In this document: positions 1 to 6,680 of the stretch, in pieces
Position numbering within the stretch: position 1 is the first letter of the stretch
Layout: every line of letters starts with the position of its first letter
DNA from: an uncultured Ruminococcus sp.
GTDB taxonomy: Bacteria; Bacillota; Clostridia; Oscillospirales; Acutalibacteraceae
Direction: 5' to 3'
DNA: 7,635 nucleotides
Assembly: GCA_902773045.1 (NCBI GenBank)
Contig: CACYDE010000263.1
Coordinates: forward strand, 1-7,635
Program-made: the position numbers and the translations under genes
The notes under the pieces: model-generated
The model's input: only the letters and a program-made list of their open reading frames with translations
The model's database searches: none
What the model was told of the DNA's origin: nothing

Positions 1-2
1 AT

Positions 3-85
3 GGGCGTATGTCGAGGACGACAACGCAGCTATGCGCTTACCGGGGCGTCGAACTTGTCTGGATATTTGTTTGGTTTGCTATAAT
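3..85 (+). repeat. Left copy of an 83-bp perfect terminal inverted repeat
   Basis: Bases 3-85 are the exact reverse complement of 7552-7634 (paired positions sum to 7637). The match stops at base 2 on the outside and base 86 on the inside. It contains two tandem mini-hairpins, GTCG-AGGA-CGAC at 11-22 and CGCA-GCTA-TGCG at 25-36, and ends in an extended -10-like TGCTATAAT at 77-85. A reading frame from 9 (MSRTTTQLCAYRG...) runs through the repeat but stops two codons after it here, whereas it stays open for 76 codons in the right copy. The repeat is seen directly. Its nature is inferred: a transposon-like terminus or a dispersed repeat that ended a contig. No transposase is present. Confidence 0.95.
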
Positions 86-197
86 ATAAAGCTTTACTCA
101 CTTTTTCAAAAAATTCCCCGAACGGTTTTCACCAAGGCTCCCCCCTGTCATGTCACGGCGAAGCTCTGCAGATATAATAAAGAAGCGCAGTACAGTT
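86..197. other. Spacer between the small feo gene and the left repeat, no gene
   Basis: This 112-bp stretch follows the stop of the Cys-rich Feo partner in the direction of transcription. I find no convincing gene in it. On the minus strand a weak stem can be drawn (GGT-GAAA-ACC, with flanking CC/GG across an internal loop, about 120-145), followed by TTTTTTG at 110-116. This could be a poor terminator for the feo operon, but the stem is short and the call is uncertain. An AT-rich stretch then leads into the repeat and does not resemble the sequence next to the right copy. Confidence 0.35.
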
Positions 198-353
198 TTA
201 TTTTATCCTTTGCTGCGTTTTTGTACAACAGTCATTGCAGCATGAGCAATCGCCGCAGCACTTACCGCTCCTGAATTTCTTTACAGCTGAGGCAACCGCA
301 AAAATAAAAACCACTATAATTATAATAAGAAGAACTATGTCTATAGGCTTCAT
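198..353 (-). CDS. FeoB-associated Cys-rich membrane protein (51 aa)
   Basis: This small protein begins MKPIDIVLLIIIIVVF, has one membrane helix at about residues 4-24, then a basic stretch (KKFRSGK), then a cluster of seven cysteines at residues 32, 33, 36, 38, 39, 42 and 43, and ends TKTQQRIK. A single N-terminal helix followed by a short Cys-rich cytoplasmic tail is the hallmark of the FeoB-associated Cys-rich membrane protein family, found next to feoB in many Firmicutes. Its role is not firmly known: helping Fe(II) transfer or maturing the FeoB pore, perhaps like FeoC in Proteobacteria, is a family-level guess. The ATG (353-351) directly abuts the feoAB stop TAA (356-354), and an AGGAG lies inside the end of feoAB at 362-366, eight bases upstream, so translation is almost certainly coupled. 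Size, composition and position agree well; the metal-binding role of the cysteines is inferred. Confidence 0.93.
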   Translation of the reverse strand: MKPIDIVLLIIIIVVFIFAVASAVKKFRSGKCCGDCSCCNDCCTKTQQRIK

Positions 354-2699
354 TTATACCACTCCTATCAAAGTACCGATGAGATGAACAAGCAGCGCAG
401 CTACCCATGCGACAATACATTGCCATACAACAACCGCCACTGCCCATTTTCCTCCCAATTCTCGTTTTACAGACGCTATCGCTGCGACACAAGGGGTATA
501 AAGCAGAGAAAACACCAGCAGGCACGCGGCTGACAACGTTGTCATGGAATTCGCTACACCGTCGGAATAAAGGACATTCAGCGTTGTCACAACACTTTCC
601 TTAGCCATAAATCCACTGATAAGAGACACAAGTATTCTCCAGTCACCGAGTCCGACAGGGTTCATCAAAGGTACAAAGATCCCCGTAACTCCTGCCAGAA
701 TGCTGTTCTGTGCGTCATCGACCATGTTAAGATGAAAATCAAATTTCTGCAAAAACCAGATCACTACTGTTGCGGCGAGAATAACGGAGAATGCTCTCTG
801 CAAAAAGTCTTTAGCCTTTTCCCACAACAGCTGCGCAACATTACGGGCACCCGGCAGCCGATAATTCGGAAGTTCCATCACAAAAGGAACAGGTTCTCCC
901 GTAAACAGATACGCCTTGTAAAGCAGAGCAGCCAGAATTCCAAAAAGGATACCGAGAAGATAGAGTGACAGTACGATCAAGAAACTGTGCCCGGGGAAAA
1001 AAGCGTTTACAAAAAAGCCATATATAGGCAGCTTTGCCGTGCAGCTCATAAACGGAGTCAGCAATATCGTCATCTTTCGGTCACGATCACTTGGCAAAGT
1101 CCTTGTTGCCATTACAGCCGGAACAGAACAGCCGAATCCGATCAACATCGGAACAATACTTCTTCCCGACAATCCGATTTTTCGCAGCAGCTTATCCATA
1201 AAAAACGCAACGCGCGCTATGTATCCGCTGTCCTCCAACATGGAGAGAAAGAAAAACAGTGTGACAATTATCGGCAAAAAGCTCAGAACGCTACCCACAC
1301 CTTCAAAAACACCATCAATAATAAGACTATGGATAACCTCATTAACATCTGCATTTGTAAGCGCACGATCGGCAAGATCCGTCAGCAAGTCTACGCCGCT
1401 TTCCATCAGTCCCTGAAGCCACGCTCCGATAACGTTGAACGTCAGCCAGAACACCAACGCCATGATCCCGATAAATACGGGAATCGCCGTATATTTTCCT
1501 GTCAATATCGTATCAAGACGGCGGCTTCTCACTCGCTCTTTGCTTTCCACAGGCTTTGAGACGGTTTCTTCACACAAGCGGAGTATAAATAAAAATCGCA
1601 TATCGGCTATTGCAGCGCTGCGGTCAAGTCCTCTTTCTCTTTCCATTTGAAGGACTATGTGTTCCATTGTCTCTTTTTCACTGTTTTCAAGAGCAAGCTG
1701 AGAAATAATCAATTCATCGCCTTCGACTAACTTGCTTGCGGAAAAGCGCAGCGGAAGTTCCGCTTTTTCCGCATGTTCTTCTATCAGGTGACAGATACTG
1801 TGCAGGCAGCGATGTACAGCGCCACCATGTTCGGTTTTATCGCAAAAATCCTGACGTAATGGACGTTCCTGATATTTTGCTACATGCACGGCATGTTCTA
1901 CCAATTCTTCGATACCGGAGTTTTTCGCCGCAGAGATCGGAACAACCGGAACTCCAAGCATTTTTTCCATCTTATTGATGTCAATGCTGCCTCCGTTGGA
2001 AGTCAGCTCGTCCATCATATTCAAAGCAACAACCATCGGGATATTCATCTCGAGCAGCTGCATTGTCAGGTAAAGATTTCGCTCAATATTCATCGCGTCA
2101 ACAATATTTATTATCGCGTGAGGTTTTTCGTCGAGTACAAAGTTTCTGGAAACAATTTCCTCACTGCTATATGGTGACATAGAATAAATTCCGGGCAAAT
2201 CCGTGATCCGTGTCTCGGGATAGCCCCTGATCGCACCGTCTTTCCGGTCAACCGTTACTCCCGGAAAATTTCCTACATGCTGTTTTGAACCCGTAAGACG
2301 GTTAAAGAGAGTTGTTTTTCCGCAGTTCTGATTTCCTACGAGTGCGAACGTTAGTACTGTCCCCTCCGGAACAGGATCACCGCTGCCTTTCGGATGGAAT
2401 CTTCCTCCCTCACCAAGGCCGGGGTGTTCTGTGCGGTGAGACTTCGTTTTTTCAAACTTCGGATTTTCTTTTGATTCTATGGGACAGACTTCGATATTCT
2501 CTGCGTCGGCTAAACGCAAAGTCAACTCGTAGCCGTGAAGCATTAATTCCACCGGGTCGCCCATGGGAGCATATTTTACGACAGTGACCTCCGTTCCGGG
2601 AATCAGACCCATATCGAGAAAATGCTGCCGCAGCGCGCCGTCGCCGCCCAGATTCTCTACTCTGGCTGAATGTCCGATACTCAAATTTTTTAATGTCAT
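354..2699 (-). CDS. feoB: FeoA-FeoB fusion, ferrous iron transport GTPase/permease
   Basis: Inner-membrane Fe(II) importer with FeoA fused to the N-terminus of FeoB. Numbering here counts from the upstream GTG at 2711 (785 residues); subtract 4 for the preferred ATG at 2699 (781 residues). Residues 5-75 are the SH3-like FeoA domain, and 76-118 a charged linker. The G domain follows: G1 GNQNCGKT 126-133, switch I GNFPGVTVD 147-155, G3 DLPG 171-174, G4 NMMD 231-234, G5 SAAK 260-263. A helical regulatory domain spans about 285-395. The membrane part from about 405 holds the two Gate motifs, with GFGCSVPAVMATR 525-537 and FMSCTAKLPIY 554-564, plus TPCVAAIASVKRE near 739-751. All expected parts are intact, so it should be functional. 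The ATG is preferred because GAGGTG (2709-2714) sits nine bases before it as a ribosome binding site, and the GTG is part of that site. It has its own promoter and is followed without a gap by the Cys-rich partner gene. The helical domain also carries an unusually Cys/His-rich stretch (290-313). Confidence 0.97.
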   Translation of the reverse strand: MTLKNLSIGHSARVENLGGDGALRQHFLDMGLIPGTEVTVVKYAPMGDPVELMLHGYELTLRLADAENIEVCPIESKENPKFEKTKSHRTEHPGLGEGGRFHPKGSGDPVPEGTVLTFALVGNQNCGKTTLFNRLTGSKQHVGNFPGVTVDRKDGAIRGYPETRITDLPGIYSMSPYSSEEIVSRNFVLDEKPHAIINIVDAMNIERNLYLTMQLLEMNIPMVVALNMMDELTSNGGSIDINKMEKMLGVPVVPISAAKNSGIEELVEHAVHVAKYQERPLRQDFCDKTEHGGAVHRCLHSICHLIEEHAEKAELPLRFSASKLVEGDELIISQLALENSEKETMEHIVLQMERERGLDRSAAIADMRFLFILRLCEETVSKPVESKERVRSRRLDTILTGKYTAIPVFIGIMALVFWLTFNVIGAWLQGLMESGVDLLTDLADRALTNADVNEVIHSLIIDGVFEGVGSVLSFLPIIVTLFFFLSMLEDSGYIARVAFFMDKLLRKIGLSGRSIVPMLIGFGCSVPAVMATRTLPSDRDRKMTILLTPFMSCTAKLPIYGFFVNAFFPGHSFLIVLSLYLLGILFGILAALLYKAYLFTGEPVPFVMELPNYRLPGARNVAQLLWEKAKDFLQRAFSVILAATVVIWFLQKFDFHLNMVDDAQNSILAGVTGIFVPLMNPVGLGDWRILVSLISGFMAKESVVTTLNVLYSDGVANSMTTLSAACLLVFSLLYTPCVAAIASVKRELGGKWAVAVVVWQCIVAWVAALLVHLIGTLIGVV

Positions 2700-2708
2700 T
2701 AAAAAATT

Positions 2709-2714
2709 CACCTC
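2709..2714 (-). promoter_or_regulatory. Ribosome binding site that decides the feoAB start
   Basis: GAGGTG on the minus strand is followed by nine bases and then ATG at 2699-2697. The competing GTG start at 2711-2709 lies inside this Shine-Dalgarno sequence and has no purine-rich site of its own upstream (AATTTAC). The protein therefore most likely starts MTLKNLSIG, a typical FeoA-like beginning, rather than four residues earlier. Confidence 0.8.
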
Positions 2715-2771
2715 GTAAATTAAAAATTACAAAATAACACAATGTGAAGTTAGAGAAATATAATATGCATA

Positions 2772-2800
2772 ATGATACAATAAATATTAAAATTTGTCAA
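2772..2800 (-). promoter_or_regulatory. Sigma-A-type promoter of the feoAB operon
   Basis: A perfect -35 TTGACA (2800-2795), a 17-base AT-rich spacer and a -10 TATCAT (2777-2772, five of six consensus bases). Transcription would start near 2765, giving a leader of about 65 bases before the ATG. An 8-bp palindrome TATGCATA (2764-2771) sits at the start site. The plus strand across the -10 reads ATAATGATA (2770-2778), which matches the left half of the Fur-box consensus, but the right half does not match. Control by an iron-responsive Fur or DtxR-type repressor is expected for feo, but the operator is not clearly seen. Confidence 0.8.
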
Positions 2801-2894
2801 GACTTCAACGATCTCATGACAGGGTTTTCGAATAAGTGTATTTAGCGAAAACTTTTTAATCTGCAAACAATGATAAAATAACAGTCAAATTTAA

Positions 2895-2921
2895 ATCGGC
2901 TGCGGATAAACCGCAGCCGAT
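2895..2921 (-). terminator. Intrinsic terminator of the peptidase gene
   Basis: An 11-bp perfect stem (TCGGCTGCGG with CCGCAGCCGA, plus one flanking A-T pair) around a five-base loop. On the minus strand it is followed by TTTAAATTTG, a modest U-rich tail. It lies about 135 bases past the peptidase stop and before the feo promoter, so it separates the two units. On the plus strand it is followed by TAAAAAC, so it is not a good terminator in that direction. Confidence 0.8.
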
Positions 2922-3055
2922 AAAAACTTAAAAACTTATTTAGGATTCGATGTTACCGAGTGGAAATACCACAGTAAACACCTTTATGAAAATCTTAAAT
3001 CAAGCCGACTCATTATGCCAATGTTAAAAACAAGAAATATGAATACGGCAGCACC
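2922..3055 (-). other. 3' untranslated region of the peptidase gene
   Basis: This stretch runs between the peptidase stop codon and its terminator hairpin. I see no convincing reading frame or strong structure in it. The 135-base distance from stop to terminator is rather long for such a unit but not exceptional. Confidence 0.4.
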
Positions 3056-5233
3056 TTAGCCTGCAGCTTTAACCTCTTGTCCGGTCAATGTATCTGTTGG
3101 CAATCCAACGCCATACTTAAGGATCTCATAAGCGTCCGAAGCCGTGATATCACCATCGGTATCAACATCTGCTATTGTCAGATAAATACCTGTGTAATTT
3201 TCGAGGCCAATGCTCTGTCTGAGAGTAAGGAGAGCGTCCGTTGCTGTGATTACACCGTCATCATCAAGGTCGCCATAGATCTTACCTGAAACAGGCTCAA
3301 CGGGAGCAGGACCGGATGCAGGAGTTGTGTATGCCTTGATCGGGAAGTTATCTGTAGCAAGATAATCGTAATAAGCGGTTCCGTCCCAATCCAGAGCTGT
3401 GTTCATATCACCAACGATTTCAGACTGATCTACCCAGCTATAAGTTCCGCTTCCATCGTCAAAGTAGATATAGCTTTCACCGGGGTTAACTTTACATACC
3501 GAGTAATAGTAATCATAATAACCGTTCTGTATCATGTAATCGTAATAACCCTTACCATAAGAATAGCCAACGTTTACGAGATAAGTACCGTCAACCGACT
3601 GAGTTGTAACAACGGAGTAGGACTCACCCTTCGAAATTCTGCAGGAAGACGGAAGAGCTTCTTTCTGGAATCCGCCGAATGTGTATGTCTTCGTGAAATC
3701 AGCTACCTTTGTACCCTGTGTAGGATCGGCAGCACCCTTATTAAGTTTATAAACCTGATAATTTACTGTTGTTCCGGGCTGAGAAGTCATAACAGAAACA
3801 GCGTTAAGATCCTGATCGTAAGGAGCTGTGAAGACGTTAGCCGATTTCATTTCTCCGCCAAAAGCGTAAGTATTCAGATCCATAGCGCAAAGGGTATCGT
3901 GCTGGTTAATCTCGTCACTTGATTTGTTTGAAGAGAAGTAGTTCGGGAACATTGATTCAACATCGTAATCAAAAGTTCTGGGATCCTGGATAGACTTATC
4001 ATAGTAAGAAATGTAGAAGTAACCGCTTCCGTTTACGCCCCAATCACAGTAGTTCGGCATTTCCTGATCCGTAGCACCCCAGCTGTTCTTAACGATCCAC
4101 GCGCCGTCTGCCGGAGGTGTTCTGTCGTTTCCGAGCTGTGAAGTTCCCGTAAGGAAGTTACTGCGGGAATAATTGTCATCATAACCAATAACGCAAACAT
4201 CATGGTTAGGAGCTACATACTGGTAATCTATAGGATCACAAGTGTAGTGAGCATAATTCGGGCTGATGTAAACAGGCTCATTTCCGAAGTCGTTAACGTT
4301 TGTTGTATCGGCGCAGAAACCGATCGAAACCGGGTGACCATTGAGAAGCTCCTGCTTCATAGCATCTACGCCAGCCTGATTGTAGGAATAACTGCCATAA
4401 TCATCGTAATATGCCGGGCTCGGAAGAACGTAAGCCTGTTCGATCTGAGAATCGGTGAAGTGATATTCCTCGGGAACACTCCAATCCTCGCCTGTGTCAG
4501 CATAATAACCAAGATTGACGTAACCCAAAGCTTCACCCTCAGCCCAGTCAGCCGGCTGATGCTCAAAGGTATAACCATCCCAGAAATCATACTTAGCCCA
4601 CAGGTAGTTTCCGGACTTGTTCCTGTAAGGAGCAAGACTCTCATCGATAGGACCTACGCCGCCGGAGAAAAGATTCAATGCGTAAAGACCTGTACCACCG
4701 ATATTGAGAGCTCTGTCTGCCTCAAGAACGTAAGTACCCTCTCCGCCCTGTGCAGGATATTTATCATTGTTCTCCGGTAAAGCTGTTGCTGCGAACCATG
4801 CAACCTGAAGCTCGGAAAAATCAAGATTCAGCTGCTGCGGATCCATTCCGGTTTTCTGAGATATCTCATACATAATACTGCTTTCCGAAGCAGCAACGGC
4901 GCTGAACGCCCAACATGAACCCCATGGGTTCTGGGATTTGACAGGCGTAACATAATTCTTTCCGTTGACATTTCTCAAATCAAAGCTTGAGGGATAGCTT
5001 CCGCTGAGCTGGATAGCAGAAGTATCATCTGTAGCATTCGGCTTGCTGTGGGCAATGAAGAAATTATCCTGACCAACTGAATTAACGCCCGGATTCGCAC
5101 TTGAAACCAAACGTTTTGCTGACTCAACTTCAATGGCATTCGCCTGAATCGTACCGAATGAGTTGAAACCCAGTGCGGCAGCGGAAATAAGGCTTAATGC
5201 GATTGCAGCTCTTTTTAATCTACTTGTTTTCAT
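3056..5233 (-). CDS. Secreted C1A (papain-like) cysteine peptidase with lectin-like and dockerin domains
   Basis: A 725-residue exported protease. A signal peptide has a basic start (MKTSRLKR), hydrophobic core 9-22 and a likely cleavage after the AxA motif at 31-33. The catalytic domain spans about 80-415. It begins PSSFDLR and carries the oxyanion-hole glutamine Q101 (VKSQNPWG), nucleophile C107 in GSCWAF, histidine H344 in NHDVCVIGYDD and asparagine N383 in VKNSWG, so all papain-family catalytic residues are present. Residues about 455-633 form a beta-rich, Tyr-rich region resembling the lectin-like domain that often follows C1A peptidases in Clostridia; that call is moderate. A Pro-rich linker (635-650) leads to a type I dockerin (651-712) with two calcium-loop repeats: D655/D657/D659/D666 and D689/D691/D693/D700. 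The dockerin would plug the enzyme into a cohesin-bearing scaffold outside the cell. No propeptide of the usual long papain type is obvious; 34-78 could be a short one. The gene has its own promoter, the ribosome binding site AAAGGAGG (5240-5247) six bases from ATG, and its own terminator, so it is a single-gene unit. Substrate unknown. Confidence 0.95.
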   Translation of the reverse strand: MKTSRLKRAAIALSLISAAALGFNSFGTIQANAIEVESAKRLVSSANPGVNSVGQDNFFIAHSKPNATDDTSAIQLSGSYPSSFDLRNVNGKNYVTPVKSQNPWGSCWAFSAVAASESSIMYEISQKTGMDPQQLNLDFSELQVAWFAATALPENNDKYPAQGGEGTYVLEADRALNIGGTGLYALNLFSGGVGPIDESLAPYRNKSGNYLWAKYDFWDGYTFEHQPADWAEGEALGYVNLGYYADTGEDWSVPEEYHFTDSQIEQAYVLPSPAYYDDYGSYSYNQAGVDAMKQELLNGHPVSIGFCADTTNVNDFGNEPVYISPNYAHYTCDPIDYQYVAPNHDVCVIGYDDNYSRSNFLTGTSQLGNDRTPPADGAWIVKNSWGATDQEMPNYCDWGVNGSGYFYISYYDKSIQDPRTFDYDVESMFPNYFSSNKSSDEINQHDTLCAMDLNTYAFGGEMKSANVFTAPYDQDLNAVSVMTSQPGTTVNYQVYKLNKGAADPTQGTKVADFTKTYTFGGFQKEALPSSCRISKGESYSVVTTQSVDGTYLVNVGYSYGKGYYDYMIQNGYYDYYYSVCKVNPGESYIYFDDGSGTYSWVDQSEIVGDMNTALDWDGTAYYDYLATDNFPIKAYTTPASGPAPVEPVSGKIYGDLDDDGVITATDALLTLRQSIGLENYTGIYLTIADVDTDGDITASDAYEILKYGVGLPTDTLTGQEVKAAG

Positions 5234-5267
5234 AGTTATCCTCCTTTAAGAAACTATATTTTGTTCA

Positions 5268-5296
5268 ATTATAACACATAGTTTTTAAATTATCAA
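5268..5296 (-). promoter_or_regulatory. Strong sigma-A-type promoter of the peptidase gene
   Basis: On the minus strand, -35 TTGATA (5296-5291, five of six) is followed by exactly 17 bases and the perfect -10 TATAAT (5273-5268). The start would be near 5261, with a leader of about 28 bases including AAAGGAGG. The 30 bases upstream of the -35 are nearly pure A/T, including a 7-bp inverted repeat at 5306-5326, and could act as an UP element or operator. A strong constitutive-looking promoter suggests a well-expressed secreted protein. Confidence 0.85.
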
Positions 5297-5350
5297 GTTT
5301 TTTTGAATAAATATTTAAAATTTATTTTCCATGATTTTATGGGAGTAAAA

Positions 5351-5389
5351 GAAATAGGACCGGCATTTCATAAATACCGATCCTATTTC
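5351..5389 (-). terminator. Hairpin terminator behind the two-component system
   Basis: An 18-position stem with two mismatches (C5360/A5380 and C5364/A5376) and a three-base loop. The outer nine pairs (GAAATAGGA with TCCTATTTC) are perfect. It begins 10 bases after the kinase stop. On the minus strand it is followed by TTTTACTCCC, a short U tract. This points to an intrinsic terminator that isolates the regulator genes from the peptidase promoter. Confidence 0.75.
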
Positions 5390-5399
5390 AGAATATTAT

Positions 5400-6680
5400 T
5401 TATATTATGGGAATTACAACAGCAAACTCCACTTTTCCTTCATAACAGTGAACATCTATTTTTCCTTTGTGAGCCGAGACGATCGCTTTGGCGATGGGAA
5501 GACCCAGACCATAATGATTGTCACTGCTGTTGCGAACTTTATCCAAACGATAGAAACGTTCAAATATCTCGGTCTTCTGTTCTTTTGTAATTTCCTGTCC
5601 GTAATTTACAACCGAAAGGCAAGCATGCTTTCTTTTTTCTTTCAGACTCAGAACGATCTCTTTTTCGGGAACGGAATGACTTATCGCGTTATCAAGAAGT
5701 ATTGCCGTCAGCTGCTTCATTTGCGCTATATTTCCCGAAACATAGATCTCATCGTCAACATCATATATCAGCTCGTGATTTTTTTCAAAAGCAACACTTT
5801 CAAACGGAAGAGCCTCCCCCAAAACAATACGACTTAAATTCAGCGGTTCTTTCGTCGGAACCGCGTCTTCCGTCCGTGACAATTCAAGCAGCTGTTTAAT
5901 GAGAAGTCCCATTCGCTCATTCTCATAGAGAATATTTGAAAGCCATACATTATCACCGCATTCACGTTCCAGGATCTCTGCGTTGGCACTGATGACCGAA
6001 ATCGGAGTTTTCAGTTCATGCCCCGCATCGGAAATAAACTGTTTTTGCTTTTCGTAGTTTTCTTCCAGCGGCTTCACTATTCTTATGGATAGAAAGTAAG
6101 AGATCACAAAGATCACGCCTATGGAAATAAGCCCGTAAAACAGCGTTTGGCGAAGAAGTGTTTTCATATTTTCAGTGAGGACGGAATTATCCATAAACGC
6201 GATCAAAGTGTATTTTTCTTTAGCTCTGACCATGTAAACATAATTTCCGATCCGCCCGTATGATTTTTCTTCGGACTCTATTTTTCCGGCGAACTCAACT
6301 ATTTCTTCTTCGGTCAATAAATTGGAACGCGAATTGCTTACATCAATAATGCTCCCGTCATGACCTTTTGCCACAGAATAAAAATCTGCGCTGTCATAAA
6401 GATGTTTATCCTTGTCCTTTCCGTTCTTCGGATCCTTTTCTTCGCGGGGAGGCACATCTTTCGGAGGAGTCTCCGAACTTTCTTTGATCTCACGTTTTTC
6501 ATTTTCTTTTGGCGGTCCGGTCAGGGAATACGTGTTGACATAGTTCTCCAACATTCCATAGTTTCTTTCGGAAATTTCAAAATAGCTTGAACCGTAAATT
6601 ATAATGAGAGTACCGAAAAGAAAAAGAATCAGTGAAAGCATTACCACGGCAATTATCCGGAATCTTGATTTTTTAAACAT
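5400..6680 (-). CDS. Membrane sensor histidine kinase of a two-component system
   Basis: This 426-residue kinase would sense an external signal and phosphorylate the neighbouring regulator. TM1 spans about 9-30, an extracytoplasmic segment 31-175, and TM2 about 178-197. The H-box is SDAGHELKTP (217-226) with phospho-acceptor H221. The ATPase domain follows: N-box LLDNAISH (N331), F-box EIFERFYRLD (371-380) and G2 box YGLGLPIAKAI (390-400). The G1 box is degenerate: VVNYGQEI at 357-364 replaces the usual DxGxGI, a variant common in Firmicute kinases. Only about 24 residues separate TM2 from H221, too few for a full HAMP domain. The sensor has a highly charged, Pro/Lys/Glu-rich stretch at about 55-92, probably flexible, followed by a small globular part. 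The ATG overlaps the end of the regulator gene by 8 bp (ATGTTTAA), with GAGGTT (6686-6691) five bases upstream, so the two are translationally coupled. The signal is unknown. Confidence 0.95.
   Translation of the reverse strand: MFKKSRFRIIAVVMLSLILFLFGTLIIIYGSSYFEISERNYGMLENYVNTYSLTGPPKENEKREIKESSETPPKDVPPREEKDPKNGKDKDKHLYDSADFYSVAKGHDGSIIDVSNSRSNLLTEEEIVEFAGKIESEEKSYGRIGNYVYMVRAKEKYTLIAFMDNSVLTENMKTLLRQTLFYGLISIGVIFVISYFLSIRIVKPLEENYEKQKQFISDAGHELKTPISVISANAEILERECGDNVWLSNILYENERMGLLIKQLLELSRTEDAVPTKEPLNLSRIVLGEALPFESVAFEKNHELIYDVDDEIYVSGNIAQMKQLTAILLDNAISHSVPEKEIVLSLKEKRKHACLSVVNYGQEITKEQKTEIFERFYRLDKVRNSSDNHYGLGLPIAKAIVSAHKGKIDVHCYEGKVEFAVVIPII

Noticed and set aside
3..85. GTTCGAC motif in the repeat (minus strand of the left copy) resembling a tRNA T-loop
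   Set aside because: The flanking bases do not form a T-stem and no acceptor or anticodon arm can be drawn, so it is not a tRNA.
262..525. Minus-strand 87-codon frame overlapping the end of feoAB and the small Cys-rich gene
   Set aside because: It is out of frame with both real genes, and its Cys-rich look comes from reading the same Cys-coding region in another frame.
987..1559. Plus-strand open frame of 190 codons inside feoAB
   Set aside because: It is antisense to conserved FeoB sequence, has low-complexity basic composition and no ribosome binding site; it is a shadow of the real gene.
2700..2770. Possible riboswitch in the feo leader
   Set aside because: The leader is only about 65 bases, A/T-rich, with no stable paired structure or known aptamer core visible.
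4202..4780. Plus-strand open frame of 192 codons inside the peptidase gene
   Set aside because: It lies antisense to the conserved C1A catalytic domain, has no recognisable domain and no promoter or ribosome binding site.
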